Assembly (NCBI GenBank): GCA_019358895.1
Contig: JAHHIG010000010.1
Coordinates: forward strand, 127,558 to 191,557
DNA length: 64,000 nucleotides
Direction of reading: 5' to 3'
Source of the DNA: Tildeniella nuda ZEHNDER 1965/U140
GTDB lineage: Bacteria > Cyanobacteriota > Cyanobacteriia > Leptolyngbyales > Leptolyngbyaceae
Part shown: one piece after another, positions 38,395-47,189 of the stretch
How the letters are laid out: the number at the start of each line of letters is the position of its first letter
Position numbering within the stretch: the stretch's first letter is position 1
Notes under the pieces: model-generated
What the model was told of the DNA's origin: nothing
Database searches by the model: none
Seen by the model: the letters and a program-made list of their open reading frames with translations, nothing else
Made by a program: the position numbers and the translations under genes

Positions 38395-41300
38395 CTAATC
38401 GTGCTGCGTTTGTGTTGCTTCCTGTCGCAGTTGTACTTGCTCAGGACTATGATTGAGCGTCGAAAGCTCAGCCACTCGCTGGTTTAAGGCAGCATTCACA
38501 GCTTGCATTGAGGCTTCGGCACGTTGACGTTCATACAGGGCTGCTTGTTGTGCTGTGGTGTCTTGCATTTGCGCGACGAAGTAGAGTGGTTGCTGATCGC
38601 GATCGCGTACCAGCGACACACTCAACAAACACCAGATTGTTTGTCCATTTTTGTGCTGATAGCGCTTTTCCAAATGGTAGTAAGCAATGTCTCCTGCCAG
38701 AAGCTTTTGGGCATATTCCAGCGTCACTGTTAAATCATCAGGATGCGTCAGTTCTGCAAACGTCAGCCTGAGCAGTTCTGCCTCGGTGTAGCCTAGCATC
38801 TGACACAGAGACGCATTGACCTGCAAGAATTGCCCTGCCGGAGAAGTCAGACACATACTGACGGCTGTCGTATCAAACGCGGTGCGGAATCGTTGTTCAC
38901 TCTCGCGGAGGGCTTCTTCTGCCTGCTTGCGCTCTGTAATATCAAGCGTGGTACCCACCATACGGATGCACGTTCCTTGCTCATCAAAAAGCGGCATTCC
39001 TTGTACTTGAACAAACCGAATAGAGCCGTCAGGACGCACAATCCGCAGATCTTTTTCGTAGGCTTTACCGTCTGCGATCGCCTGTTCAGTGAGTGCCTTG
39101 AAGACAGCCAGGTCGTCAGGATGGATCAGTTGCAGGGTTTCAACAGGGCTGGGCAGCGGTTGTTTGGGATCAAGCCCATGAATCTGGAACAGTTCTTCTG
39201 ACCACCAGGTCGTTTGCGCGATCGCATCACAGTCCCAACTACCAATGTGCGCTACTCGCTGAGCCTCACGCAATGCTGCTTCTGCCTGCTGGCGTTCGGC
39301 TTCCATACGCATTGTGCTACTCACGTCCACATCTACGGCTGTGGCAATCCAGGCGTTGAGCGAGGCATCCCACCGAGATGTGACGTAGCCAGAGATCCAC
39401 CGCAACGTACCATCCTTATGCCGAAAGCGATATTGAGTCACAAAGGGCTGCTGCTCTTGCAAGAGTTTGGGGTTGACCACAACGACGCGTTCTAAATCCT
39501 CTGGTGGCACCCTGGTAAGCCAAAGTCTTTGATCAGCCATGAACTCGCTCGGTGTGTAGCCAAAAACCGTTTCACAGCCCTTTGACCAGTAATCGTAATA
39601 CCACGTGCCATCGGGGAACACATGAATGCTGGTAATGGAAGCGATCGCGCTGTTAAGGACATCATTGAGCTTTGTCTCAGAGCGTTGCAGCGCCAGCTCG
39701 AGCTGTTTACGTAACGTCACGTCTCGGTAGATGCAGAGCAGGCGTGGCTGCCCTTCCAGCTCAATCGCTTCTGCCGAGACCAACACCGTTCGCAACTGCC
39801 CTTGCTTGGTGCGGTAATCGATTTCGACATCGTGGACGTGGTTTTGAGTTTGCAACGCCTGCTCAAAGCGAGCCACCTGCTCCAGGCTAACAACCAAATT
39901 AAGACTCAACGCGCTCTGCCCGATCGCCTCCTGACGCGTATAGCCACTGAACTCCACGAACCGATCATTCACGTCAATGTAGCGTCGTTCAGGTAGTGTG
40001 GTGATGCTAATCGCATCCGGGCTAGCACGAAAGACTTTTGTAAACTTTGCTTCCGACTCTTGCAGAGCCATGGTCACCTGATCAAAAGACTCCTGCAAAT
40101 GCACAGTCATTTGATTAAAAGAGTGTGCTAACACCTCTAATTCGGCAACCTGGTGCTGACTGTCAATCGGATGAGACCACTTTCCTAATGCCAGTTCTCG
40201 GCTGGCGCGGCTAAGCCGTAGAATGGGTCTGGCAATCCATGAGGAGGTCAACCAGCCAACAATCACTGCGGCTGTCAAGGCTCCAGCACATAACAGCAGT
40301 GTCAGGCGATGATTGCTGTCGATCGCGTCGATAAAATCGGACTCTGGCACTACGACCACTGCTAACCAGTCTAGATCCTCGTCACGACCTAAAGGCTCAA
40401 TGTGTACAAAGTAGCGCTGGCTGTCAACCTCAAAGCTAAACTGCTGCGTCGTTTGGATGCGATCGAACCCTCCAAACCGCTCTACAACAGAAAGCGCTGC
40501 CCGCTCAGTGAGAAAATCGTGGCTTTTAACAGCGCTCAAGCGTTGGTAGAACACCGGAGGCTGTGTGCTGCCGACTGCGGCGACTAGTTGCTCTTTCGTG
40601 AATGCATCGTTCGTGAGTCTACGCTGACGAAACGGGCGATCGCCATTGGAATTAGCAACGAGCAAACCACTCTGCTCGACGATAAACGCCTGCCCTGTCT
40701 TAGCAATCTTTAACCCCCTGAGAGCGCTGCCCAGGTTAGACAGTGAAACCGAAGATGCCAGGACACCCTGAAAGCTATTGGCGCGATCGTAGAGCGGCTG
40801 CACGTTAACCGCTGTTAGCATTGGCTGACCTCCCGCTGTCATGCCTTCAGCCAAACGCCAAAGCGGTTTTTGGGTTAACTTTGCTGCCGCATACCACGAG
40901 TCTAACCTTGAGTGCTCCTGTCCGAGAATACCAACTGGGGGCGGCGTATACGTAGTAGAGCTGTTGGTTAGGTAACGGTTAAGAACGTCATCGCTGGCTT
41001 GCGTTTGCACTCGGACAGCAATTGAGCCATCCCGCTGCTTTTCTACCGCGAACAGCTTTTGATGTTCATCGGCGATGGCGATGGCATTCACACCGTCAAA
41101 GCTCTTGAGCTGCTGCTCAAACAAACGTTGCAGCAACCGACGATCGCGGCTGTGCAAAAGACCAAGCTGCATGGCTGCTGCAGCGTTACGGGTCATTTCG
41201 GCAGGCACACGCAGGTCACGCACTATGTTTTGCTCAATGCGGTTACCAACCTCCGCCGCTAATTGTTCGGCAAGATTGCTCACAATCTGCTGCCCATTGC

Positions 41301-41427
41301 GGTAGGAAAGATAGCCAGCCAGCCCGACTGCCGTTAAAACTTGTATCGCAAACGGCACCACTAGCACAGCAAGCAGTGGAATCTTTCGACTAGAACGACG
41401 AGGAAAAGACATTGTTGGAGGGCGCAA
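38395..41427 (-). CDS. Cache/HAMP/multi-PAS sensor protein without an evident output domain
   Basis: N-terminal TM and extracytoplasmic region; HAMP-like WIARPILRLSRASRELALGKW; at least four PAS/PAC segments; ends after a PAS-linked coiled coil. Confidence 0.85.
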   Translation of the reverse strand: MRPPTMSFPRRSSRKIPLLAVLVVPFAIQVLTAVGLAGYLSYRNGQQIVSNLAEQLAAEVGNRIEQNIVRDLRVPAEMTRNAAAAMQLGLLHSRDRRLLQRLFEQQLKSFDGVNAIAIADEHQKLFAVEKQRDGSIAVRVQTQASDDVLNRYLTNSSTTYTPPPVGILGQEHSRLDSWYAAAKLTQKPLWRLAEGMTAGGQPMLTAVNVQPLYDRANSFQGVLASSVSLSNLGSALRGLKIAKTGQAFIVEQSGLLVANSNGDRPFRQRRLTNDAFTKEQLVAAVGSTQPPVFYQRLSAVKSHDFLTERAALSVVERFGGFDRIQTTQQFSFEVDSQRYFVHIEPLGRDEDLDWLAVVVVPESDFIDAIDSNHRLTLLLCAGALTAAVIVGWLTSSWIARPILRLSRASRELALGKWSHPIDSQHQVAELEVLAHSFNQMTVHLQESFDQVTMALQESEAKFTKVFRASPDAISITTLPERRYIDVNDRFVEFSGYTRQEAIGQSALSLNLVVSLEQVARFEQALQTQNHVHDVEIDYRTKQGQLRTVLVSAEAIELEGQPRLLCIYRDVTLRKQLELALQRSETKLNDVLNSAIASITSIHVFPDGTWYYDYWSKGCETVFGYTPSEFMADQRLWLTRVPPEDLERVVVVNPKLLQEQQPFVTQYRFRHKDGTLRWISGYVTSRWDASLNAWIATAVDVDVSSTMRMEAERQQAEAALREAQRVAHIGSWDCDAIAQTTWWSEELFQIHGLDPKQPLPSPVETLQLIHPDDLAVFKALTEQAIADGKAYEKDLRIVRPDGSIRFVQVQGMPLFDEQGTCIRMVGTTLDITERKQAEEALRESEQRFRTAFDTTAVSMCLTSPAGQFLQVNASLCQMLGYTEAELLRLTFAELTHPDDLTVTLEYAQKLLAGDIAYYHLEKRYQHKNGQTIWCLLSVSLVRDRDQQPLYFVAQMQDTTAQQAALYERQRAEASMQAVNAALNQRVAELSTLNHSPEQVQLRQEATQTQHD

Positions 41428-42104
41428 TTTTTTAAGCGACTATCGCTTATCCAAAACTTATTCCAAAATTACTCGATTAGCCACATCGCACTAAACACAG
41501 CCGCCTCATAGGTTAACCTAACGCACCTAACTCAAGAATCAGTTCAGCCAGAATGCTGATACTCGATCGCGAGCAAGTCACAGCGGCACACTTTGTCTTT
41601 TAGGTGCCACGTTGCCAGTATCCTGAATCAGTCAGACCGAATGCTCAGGTAGTGGGTAGAAAGCAAGCGTCCTTGCAGTTTCTCTCATCACTATTACCTA
41701 CAACTGAGGCATCTGACAACAGGGTTGCGCCAGTCTTGATTGTTGGTTCTCAAGAGAGTTTTATGAGCAGGGCAACGCACACAGGGGTTGATTTAGCTGA
41801 CAGTTTAAGGATAATGTCATGTCTGGATAGTTGTTGCGTAGGATTTACATAGACGGTGAAGGTCTTCAGAGTCTACGTCATAGGCTGAAGACTTACCAGT
41901 TTTTTGAGCAAAGGCTCTTGGCTCACAACAAGCTTGTGCTTAAAAAACCTACATTCTTCACTAACGCCTCGCTGGAATAGATTCCTGTCTGAAGAGTTCG
42001 TATTGAGTATTCGCATATTGTAGTTAATCGTTTGAAACGTTCGATCTCGTAATATGTGCAGATTCAGGACTCAAGTCCACAGAGAGGATTGAGAGATTAA
42101 ACCA

Positions 42105-43730
42105 ATGCAAGATTTTCATTACTACCTGAAACCTCATCCTCATGACCCGCACTATCTTGCCCGCTCTACCATTGTTACTGCGTTGTCAGCCCTAGTTCCG
42201 ACTGTCAAAGGGCGCATGGTCGATTTGGGGAGCGGTCTTTCTCGTGGCTACGAGGGTTTGTTTAAAACTCACGTGAGTGAATACCTCTGTATTGATTGGC
42301 AATACGCAGAAAATGTCGATATTTGTGCAGATTGCTACAACATACCGCTGCCTGATACATCAGTTGATACGATTCTGTCCACTCAAATGCTGGAGCATTT
42401 AGTTACCCCTGAACGTATGCTTCAAGAAGCCTACAGGCTTCTGAAGCCTGGCGGCAATTTAATCGTAACAGCACCAATGGTCTGGGGTTTACATGAAGAA
42501 CCCGTTGACTTCTATCGGTACACAGAATACGGATTACGCTATCTATTAGAACATTCTGGATATGTTGACATTAACATTCAGCCATTAGAGGGGCTATTTG
42601 CCGTTCTGTTGCAAATGATTATTGACGAGTATTGCGCTGTTTGGCTAGCTAAAAACCAACGCGTTGCCGCTTATTTCATTGGAGCATTAAATCGAATTGC
42701 ACTACGGCTCGATCGAGCATTGCCGACGCGGCGACTTTGTTTAACTTACATCGCTACAGCTACGAAACCAGGGAAAGCACCTCCCCCGTCTTTACCATCA
42801 CAGAATATGAGCGAACCCACCCCCTTAGGCTCTGTCGAACCAACATCTCCTCTGTATAACCAAGCGTTTTTTGATTCGCTCTTAGAGGGTGCACGAGGTT
42901 CAGCAAGGCAAGTCATTCCGATGATCCTGGAGTGGCTTCAACCTCAGAGTGTGGTCGATGTGGGCTGTGGTCTCGGTGCATGGCTGGCTGTCTTTCGAGA
43001 GTTAGGCGTGCAAGATTATTTGGGTGTCGATGGTGACTATGTTGACCATCAGCAATTGCAAATCCCCGTGGATAGGTTTCTAGCACAGGATTTGACTCAG
43101 CCTCTTAAGCTCGATCGCAGGTTTGACTTAGCTGTATCTCTAGAAGTGGCAGAGCATCTGCCTGCTGAGTCGGCGAGTACTTTAATTGAATCCTTGGTCA
43201 GGTTAGCAGATGTGGTTTTATTTTCAGCAGCGGTGCCCTTTCAAGGAGGAACAGGACACCTGAACGAACAATGGACCAGCTACTGGGTGAAGCAGTTTGA
43301 GCAATGTGGCTATGTGGCGATCGATTGCCTGCGTCATCGCTTCTGGTCTAACGACGATGTTCAGCCCTGGTACATTCAAAACTCACTACTGTTTGTTAAG
43401 TCCGATCGACTTGAGCAGTATTCTCACTTACCAAAAGAAACGTTAGACAGTGCTAACTTTCCGCTGAACGTCGTACACCCTAAAGTCTATCAAAATAGCT
43501 TGGGTTACTACACAAAACCCCTAAAAAACCAAGTTGTACAGGTACAAGGTGAACTTGAGGTAACTCAAAACGTTCTCTTGGCGACGCAAAACGAGGTTGC
43601 GGCAGTACAAAATGCCCTCTTAACCGCGCAGAATGAGATTGCTGCGATGAAAACATCTAAATTTTGGCGCTTACGTACTTACTGGTTTCAATTCAAGCGA
43701 CGATTTCTAAAAACTGGAGAAGCCTCTTAA
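42105..43730 (+). CDS. Tandem class I SAM methyltransferase with C-terminal coiled coil
   Basis: MVDLGSGLSRGYEG...LSTQMLEHLVTPERMLQEAYRLLKPGGNLIVTAP and VVDVGCGLGAWLAVF...; C-terminal TQNVLLATQNEVAAVQNALLTAQNEIAAMKTSKFWRLR. Confidence 0.88.
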   Translation: MQDFHYYLKPHPHDPHYLARSTIVTALSALVPTVKGRMVDLGSGLSRGYEGLFKTHVSEYLCIDWQYAENVDICADCYNIPLPDTSVDTILSTQMLEHLVTPERMLQEAYRLLKPGGNLIVTAPMVWGLHEEPVDFYRYTEYGLRYLLEHSGYVDINIQPLEGLFAVLLQMIIDEYCAVWLAKNQRVAAYFIGALNRIALRLDRALPTRRLCLTYIATATKPGKAPPPSLPSQNMSEPTPLGSVEPTSPLYNQAFFDSLLEGARGSARQVIPMILEWLQPQSVVDVGCGLGAWLAVFRELGVQDYLGVDGDYVDHQQLQIPVDRFLAQDLTQPLKLDRRFDLAVSLEVAEHLPAESASTLIESLVRLADVVLFSAAVPFQGGTGHLNEQWTSYWVKQFEQCGYVAIDCLRHRFWSNDDVQPWYIQNSLLFVKSDRLEQYSHLPKETLDSANFPLNVVHPKVYQNSLGYYTKPLKNQVVQVQGELEVTQNVLLATQNEVAAVQNALLTAQNEIAAMKTSKFWRLRTYWFQFKRRFLKTGEAS

Positions 43731-43775
43731 ATCATCAAGTTGAGTAGTCTTCAATCATTAATATACGATTCATCT

Positions 43776-44873
43776 ATGTCAACTGAACCTATTGCTCTTT
43801 CTGTCATTATTCCTTGCTATAACCATGGCGAGTATTTGCTGGACGCACTGTCTAGTGTCCAGTCTTGTCTTGATCCAGTTTACGAAATCATTATTATTAA
43901 TGACGGTTCGGATGATCTGCTCACTATTAACCTTTTGAGTTACCTCAAAGACCAGGGATATTTCGTCCTTGATCAAGAAAATCAGGGCTTAGCTCATGCC
44001 CGCAATAACGGCATTGCAAAAGCGTCAGGACGCTACATTTTACCCCTGGATGCAGATAATAAAATACGCGCTGATTACATTCTTAAAGGGATTGAGATCC
44101 TCGATCGCCACCCAGAAGTTGGTGTTGTATACGGTAAGCCCGAATGGTTTGGTGAAGCTGAGCGATCGTGGGTGATACCAGAAAAATTCGATGCTGGCAA
44201 GCTCATTTTATGCAACTATATTGATGCCTGTGCCGTTTACCGAAAGTCTTTGTGGGAAGACTGTGGTGGTTACGATGCTTCTATGCCGATACCCGGTTTA
44301 GAAGATTGGGATCTCTGGCTAAGTGCGATCGAGCGTGGATGGAAATTTCATCATATTCCTGAAGTTTTATATGATTATCGAGTGCGAGCAAACTCGATGG
44401 TAACAGCCTGTGGTTTACCTGAAAACCACAGTCGCTTGTTGAAATACATCTGCACTAAGCACGCCAGCCTCTACCGCACTCATTTTCCTCAAATGATTGC
44501 CGATCGTGCGCTGGAATTGGGCAACTTACGCCTTCTCTACGACAACCTGTCAGAGCAGAGAAATGAGTTGGAGAGTCTGTTAGAGCGATCGCGTCCAGAG
44601 CTTCAACAAACGCAAACGCAACTAGAGCAAACGCAATCCCAACTGAAGCAAACGCAATCCCAACTGGAGCAAACGCAAACGCAACTAGAGCAAACGCAAT
44701 CCCAACTAGAACAAACGCAATCCCAACTGGAGCAAACTCACACACAGCTTCAACAAACGCAGAGCCAATTAGAGCAGGCTCGGCAAAGCAATCTAGCGAT
44801 GGAAAGCAGTAAGTTTTGGAAGCTTAGAAAAGTTTGGGTGCGCTGTAAGCAGGCAGTAGGTCTGGGGGTGTAG
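43776..44873 (+). CDS. Family 2 glycosyltransferase with heptad-repeat C-terminus
   Basis: SVIIPCYNHGEYLLDALSSV...LPLDADNKI...; LEQTQSQLKQTQSQLEQTQTQ repeats; MESSKFWKLR. Confidence 0.92.
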   Translation: MSTEPIALSVIIPCYNHGEYLLDALSSVQSCLDPVYEIIIINDGSDDLLTINLLSYLKDQGYFVLDQENQGLAHARNNGIAKASGRYILPLDADNKIRADYILKGIEILDRHPEVGVVYGKPEWFGEAERSWVIPEKFDAGKLILCNYIDACAVYRKSLWEDCGGYDASMPIPGLEDWDLWLSAIERGWKFHHIPEVLYDYRVRANSMVTACGLPENHSRLLKYICTKHASLYRTHFPQMIADRALELGNLRLLYDNLSEQRNELESLLERSRPELQQTQTQLEQTQSQLKQTQSQLEQTQTQLEQTQSQLEQTQSQLEQTHTQLQQTQSQLEQARQSNLAMESSKFWKLRKVWVRCKQAVGLGV

Positions 44874-44966
44874 CGACTGTCTAGTTGAGTGAATTGACTT
44901 CACGCTGAAAGCACAATTGAACAATCAGCATTGGACTCAGCTATGAGCATGCTGTACTTAAATGTG

Positions 44967-47189
44967 CTATTTGGTAAGAACAAAATAAAACTCGATATCG
45001 TGTTCTGGGTTAGAAAGAGTCGGCTGCGACCAGACCGATGACCAGGGCGCAACGTGCTTACAGACATAGTTTACAACTTCTGTAAAACTATCGTAGGTAA
45101 AGGTATGGTAGTGAATGTCATGTCCTTGCTGAAATTTAGTTTCTACCACTTCTGTGAGACGATCAGGAGCTGTGGGAAAAGCCTGCTCATAAAAGTCAAA
45201 ATAATGTTGTTTGTCTCGCTCCCGTGAAGGCTCCTGGTAGTCTGCAATGAGATGCTGAAGCGGTGTGATGTCCCGATTGCGATCGAAGGTTCGCTCCTTA
45301 TCGGGAACGACCAGAATTAGTTGCCCACCAGGACGCAATTTTTGATAGGCTTTCTCCAAAGCGCTGATCGGACTTTTCGTGTGCTCAATGACATGGCAAG
45401 CAACGATAAAGTCAAGACTTGCATCGTCAATACCCACTAGTGTGTCCAGGTCTGAAATCAAGTCCGGTTCGATAAGGCTATGGAGCGTTTGTCCAGGATA
45501 CAGATCTTCCTCCAACTCAGACTTATGCCGTCGATCGGCATAACTAACATGGCAATCAAGGGGAATGGGAAAGGGTGAGGCACCCGCTCCAAATTCAATG
45601 CCAGTGCCACTTAACCGGGATGCTGCAACTTCTCGCATGACGAAGCTGCTATGTCGGGGCGGATTGAGCCAGTCATCAAGAGACCACGATCGAGGGGTCG
45701 CACGAGCAGGACGTAACGCCAGCAACACGTCTTCAGAGACAAACTGAACATCGTTGGGCCACTTAAAGCCGTGTGCCAACATCCAATCAGAAGATGGGAC
45801 GTAGTATCGATAGCCGTTTTTCACATAAAAAACCATGGCACCAAACACACTTTCACTGGATTGCATTAACATGCCGCTCGTCTTTGGTTCAAAGCCTAAG
45901 AGTGCCTGGTGTAGCGTCTCAAGTTCGGTTGACCAATCGGCATGATGGGTTTGGATATGCTCGATCGCAGTTTTGCGGATGTGCGCCAGGTCATCATACT
46001 GATCGATAGCTTCCGCGATCGTCTCCGCGATACAGGTTGCACTGGGATGGGTTAAAAGACAGTTTTCGCGATCGCGGAGTAACCAACTATTGCTGGGATT
46101 AAAGTTAGAAACAACCAGCATGCCACACGCCATCATTTCAAGCGGCAGATAGGATGGATGCCGCGTCATCATCATCGAAAGCCCAACATGGCAAGAACGG
46201 TAAAGCTCACCCGTTTTCTGATAATCCAGCAGCCCTAGATTTTCGATGACATCGCCAACACCATAGTCTTCAGGATTCCAGTTTGCACCCGCTGAGCAAA
46301 TGCGAATCGTTGATCCATAGCGTTGCTTTAAGCGTTTCATCGCCTCGATCGCCAACTCAAAGCCATTACGTGGATGCCCTGGACGACCATAGAAGAAGAC
46401 TTGTTTTGGAGCTGATTCACGTTGACCCGCTTCAGGATAGAACACACTGAGATCCACACAGGGCGTAAAGTGAACTGCTTTGCCCCCATAATCAGACTCG
46501 TAAATTTTCTTTAAACTAATCGTGTTGGCAATGCCATAGAAGCCAAAGCGATAGGTTGCCTCAGCCTGAGCATAGGTTGATCCGGCAGGATAAAACAACG
46601 GTTCAAAATCTTGAATGAAATAGAACTTCAAGCCCGTATTTTTGATTTTTAGCAACAAATATGCCGTTGACCACAGCGTTGCAATCGAAAAGTCTGACGG
46701 TGGGATGGCTGCGATCGTCTCTGGCGAATTTAAAATCAAGACTTCAGATACTTCTAGCCTTGGAAACGCTTTTACAATCAACGCTTGCATTTCTGAGGCA
46801 GTCGTGTTTCCACAGATGAGAAAGCGTTGATGCATACCGCCACTTTGCAAAAGATGATTCGCTGTACGCAAAATCGTCATTACGCCGCCGTAAAAGGCAT
46901 TCTCAAACGATGGCAAGTACCAGTTAAGGGTGTAAGGTGCCTGACTGCTAACTCGATCGGGATGTTGCTGCACTTCCGCAATATCAGCGTAGGAGAAGTC
47001 GAAAACCCCAGCAAGGGTAAGCGCATCTTTGGTGTACTTATCTAAATCTGGCAGAGGCTGCTGGGGCTGATCAACTACTGGTTGAATGACTGGTTGAATC
47101 TGATGCTGGCGGCTGACTAGCCGCTTCACACGACCACCCATCCGCTTCGCGCGACCACCCATCCGCTTCAGACGACCTAAGATTCCCAT
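44967..47189 (-). CDS. Bifunctional protein: WsaF-like glycosyltransferase plus SAM methyltransferase
   Basis: GT segment FYGRPGHPRNGFELAIEAMKRL...LPLEMMACGMLVVSNFN; C-terminal FIVACHVIEHTKSPISALEKAYQKLRPGGQLILVVPD. Confidence 0.85.
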   Translation of the reverse strand: MGILGRLKRMGGRAKRMGGRVKRLVSRQHQIQPVIQPVVDQPQQPLPDLDKYTKDALTLAGVFDFSYADIAEVQQHPDRVSSQAPYTLNWYLPSFENAFYGGVMTILRTANHLLQSGGMHQRFLICGNTTASEMQALIVKAFPRLEVSEVLILNSPETIAAIPPSDFSIATLWSTAYLLLKIKNTGLKFYFIQDFEPLFYPAGSTYAQAEATYRFGFYGIANTISLKKIYESDYGGKAVHFTPCVDLSVFYPEAGQRESAPKQVFFYGRPGHPRNGFELAIEAMKRLKQRYGSTIRICSAGANWNPEDYGVGDVIENLGLLDYQKTGELYRSCHVGLSMMMTRHPSYLPLEMMACGMLVVSNFNPSNSWLLRDRENCLLTHPSATCIAETIAEAIDQYDDLAHIRKTAIEHIQTHHADWSTELETLHQALLGFEPKTSGMLMQSSESVFGAMVFYVKNGYRYYVPSSDWMLAHGFKWPNDVQFVSEDVLLALRPARATPRSWSLDDWLNPPRHSSFVMREVAASRLSGTGIEFGAGASPFPIPLDCHVSYADRRHKSELEEDLYPGQTLHSLIEPDLISDLDTLVGIDDASLDFIVACHVIEHTKSPISALEKAYQKLRPGGQLILVVPDKERTFDRNRDITPLQHLIADYQEPSRERDKQHYFDFYEQAFPTAPDRLTEVVETKFQQGHDIHYHTFTYDSFTEVVNYVCKHVAPWSSVWSQPTLSNPEHDIEFYFVLTK

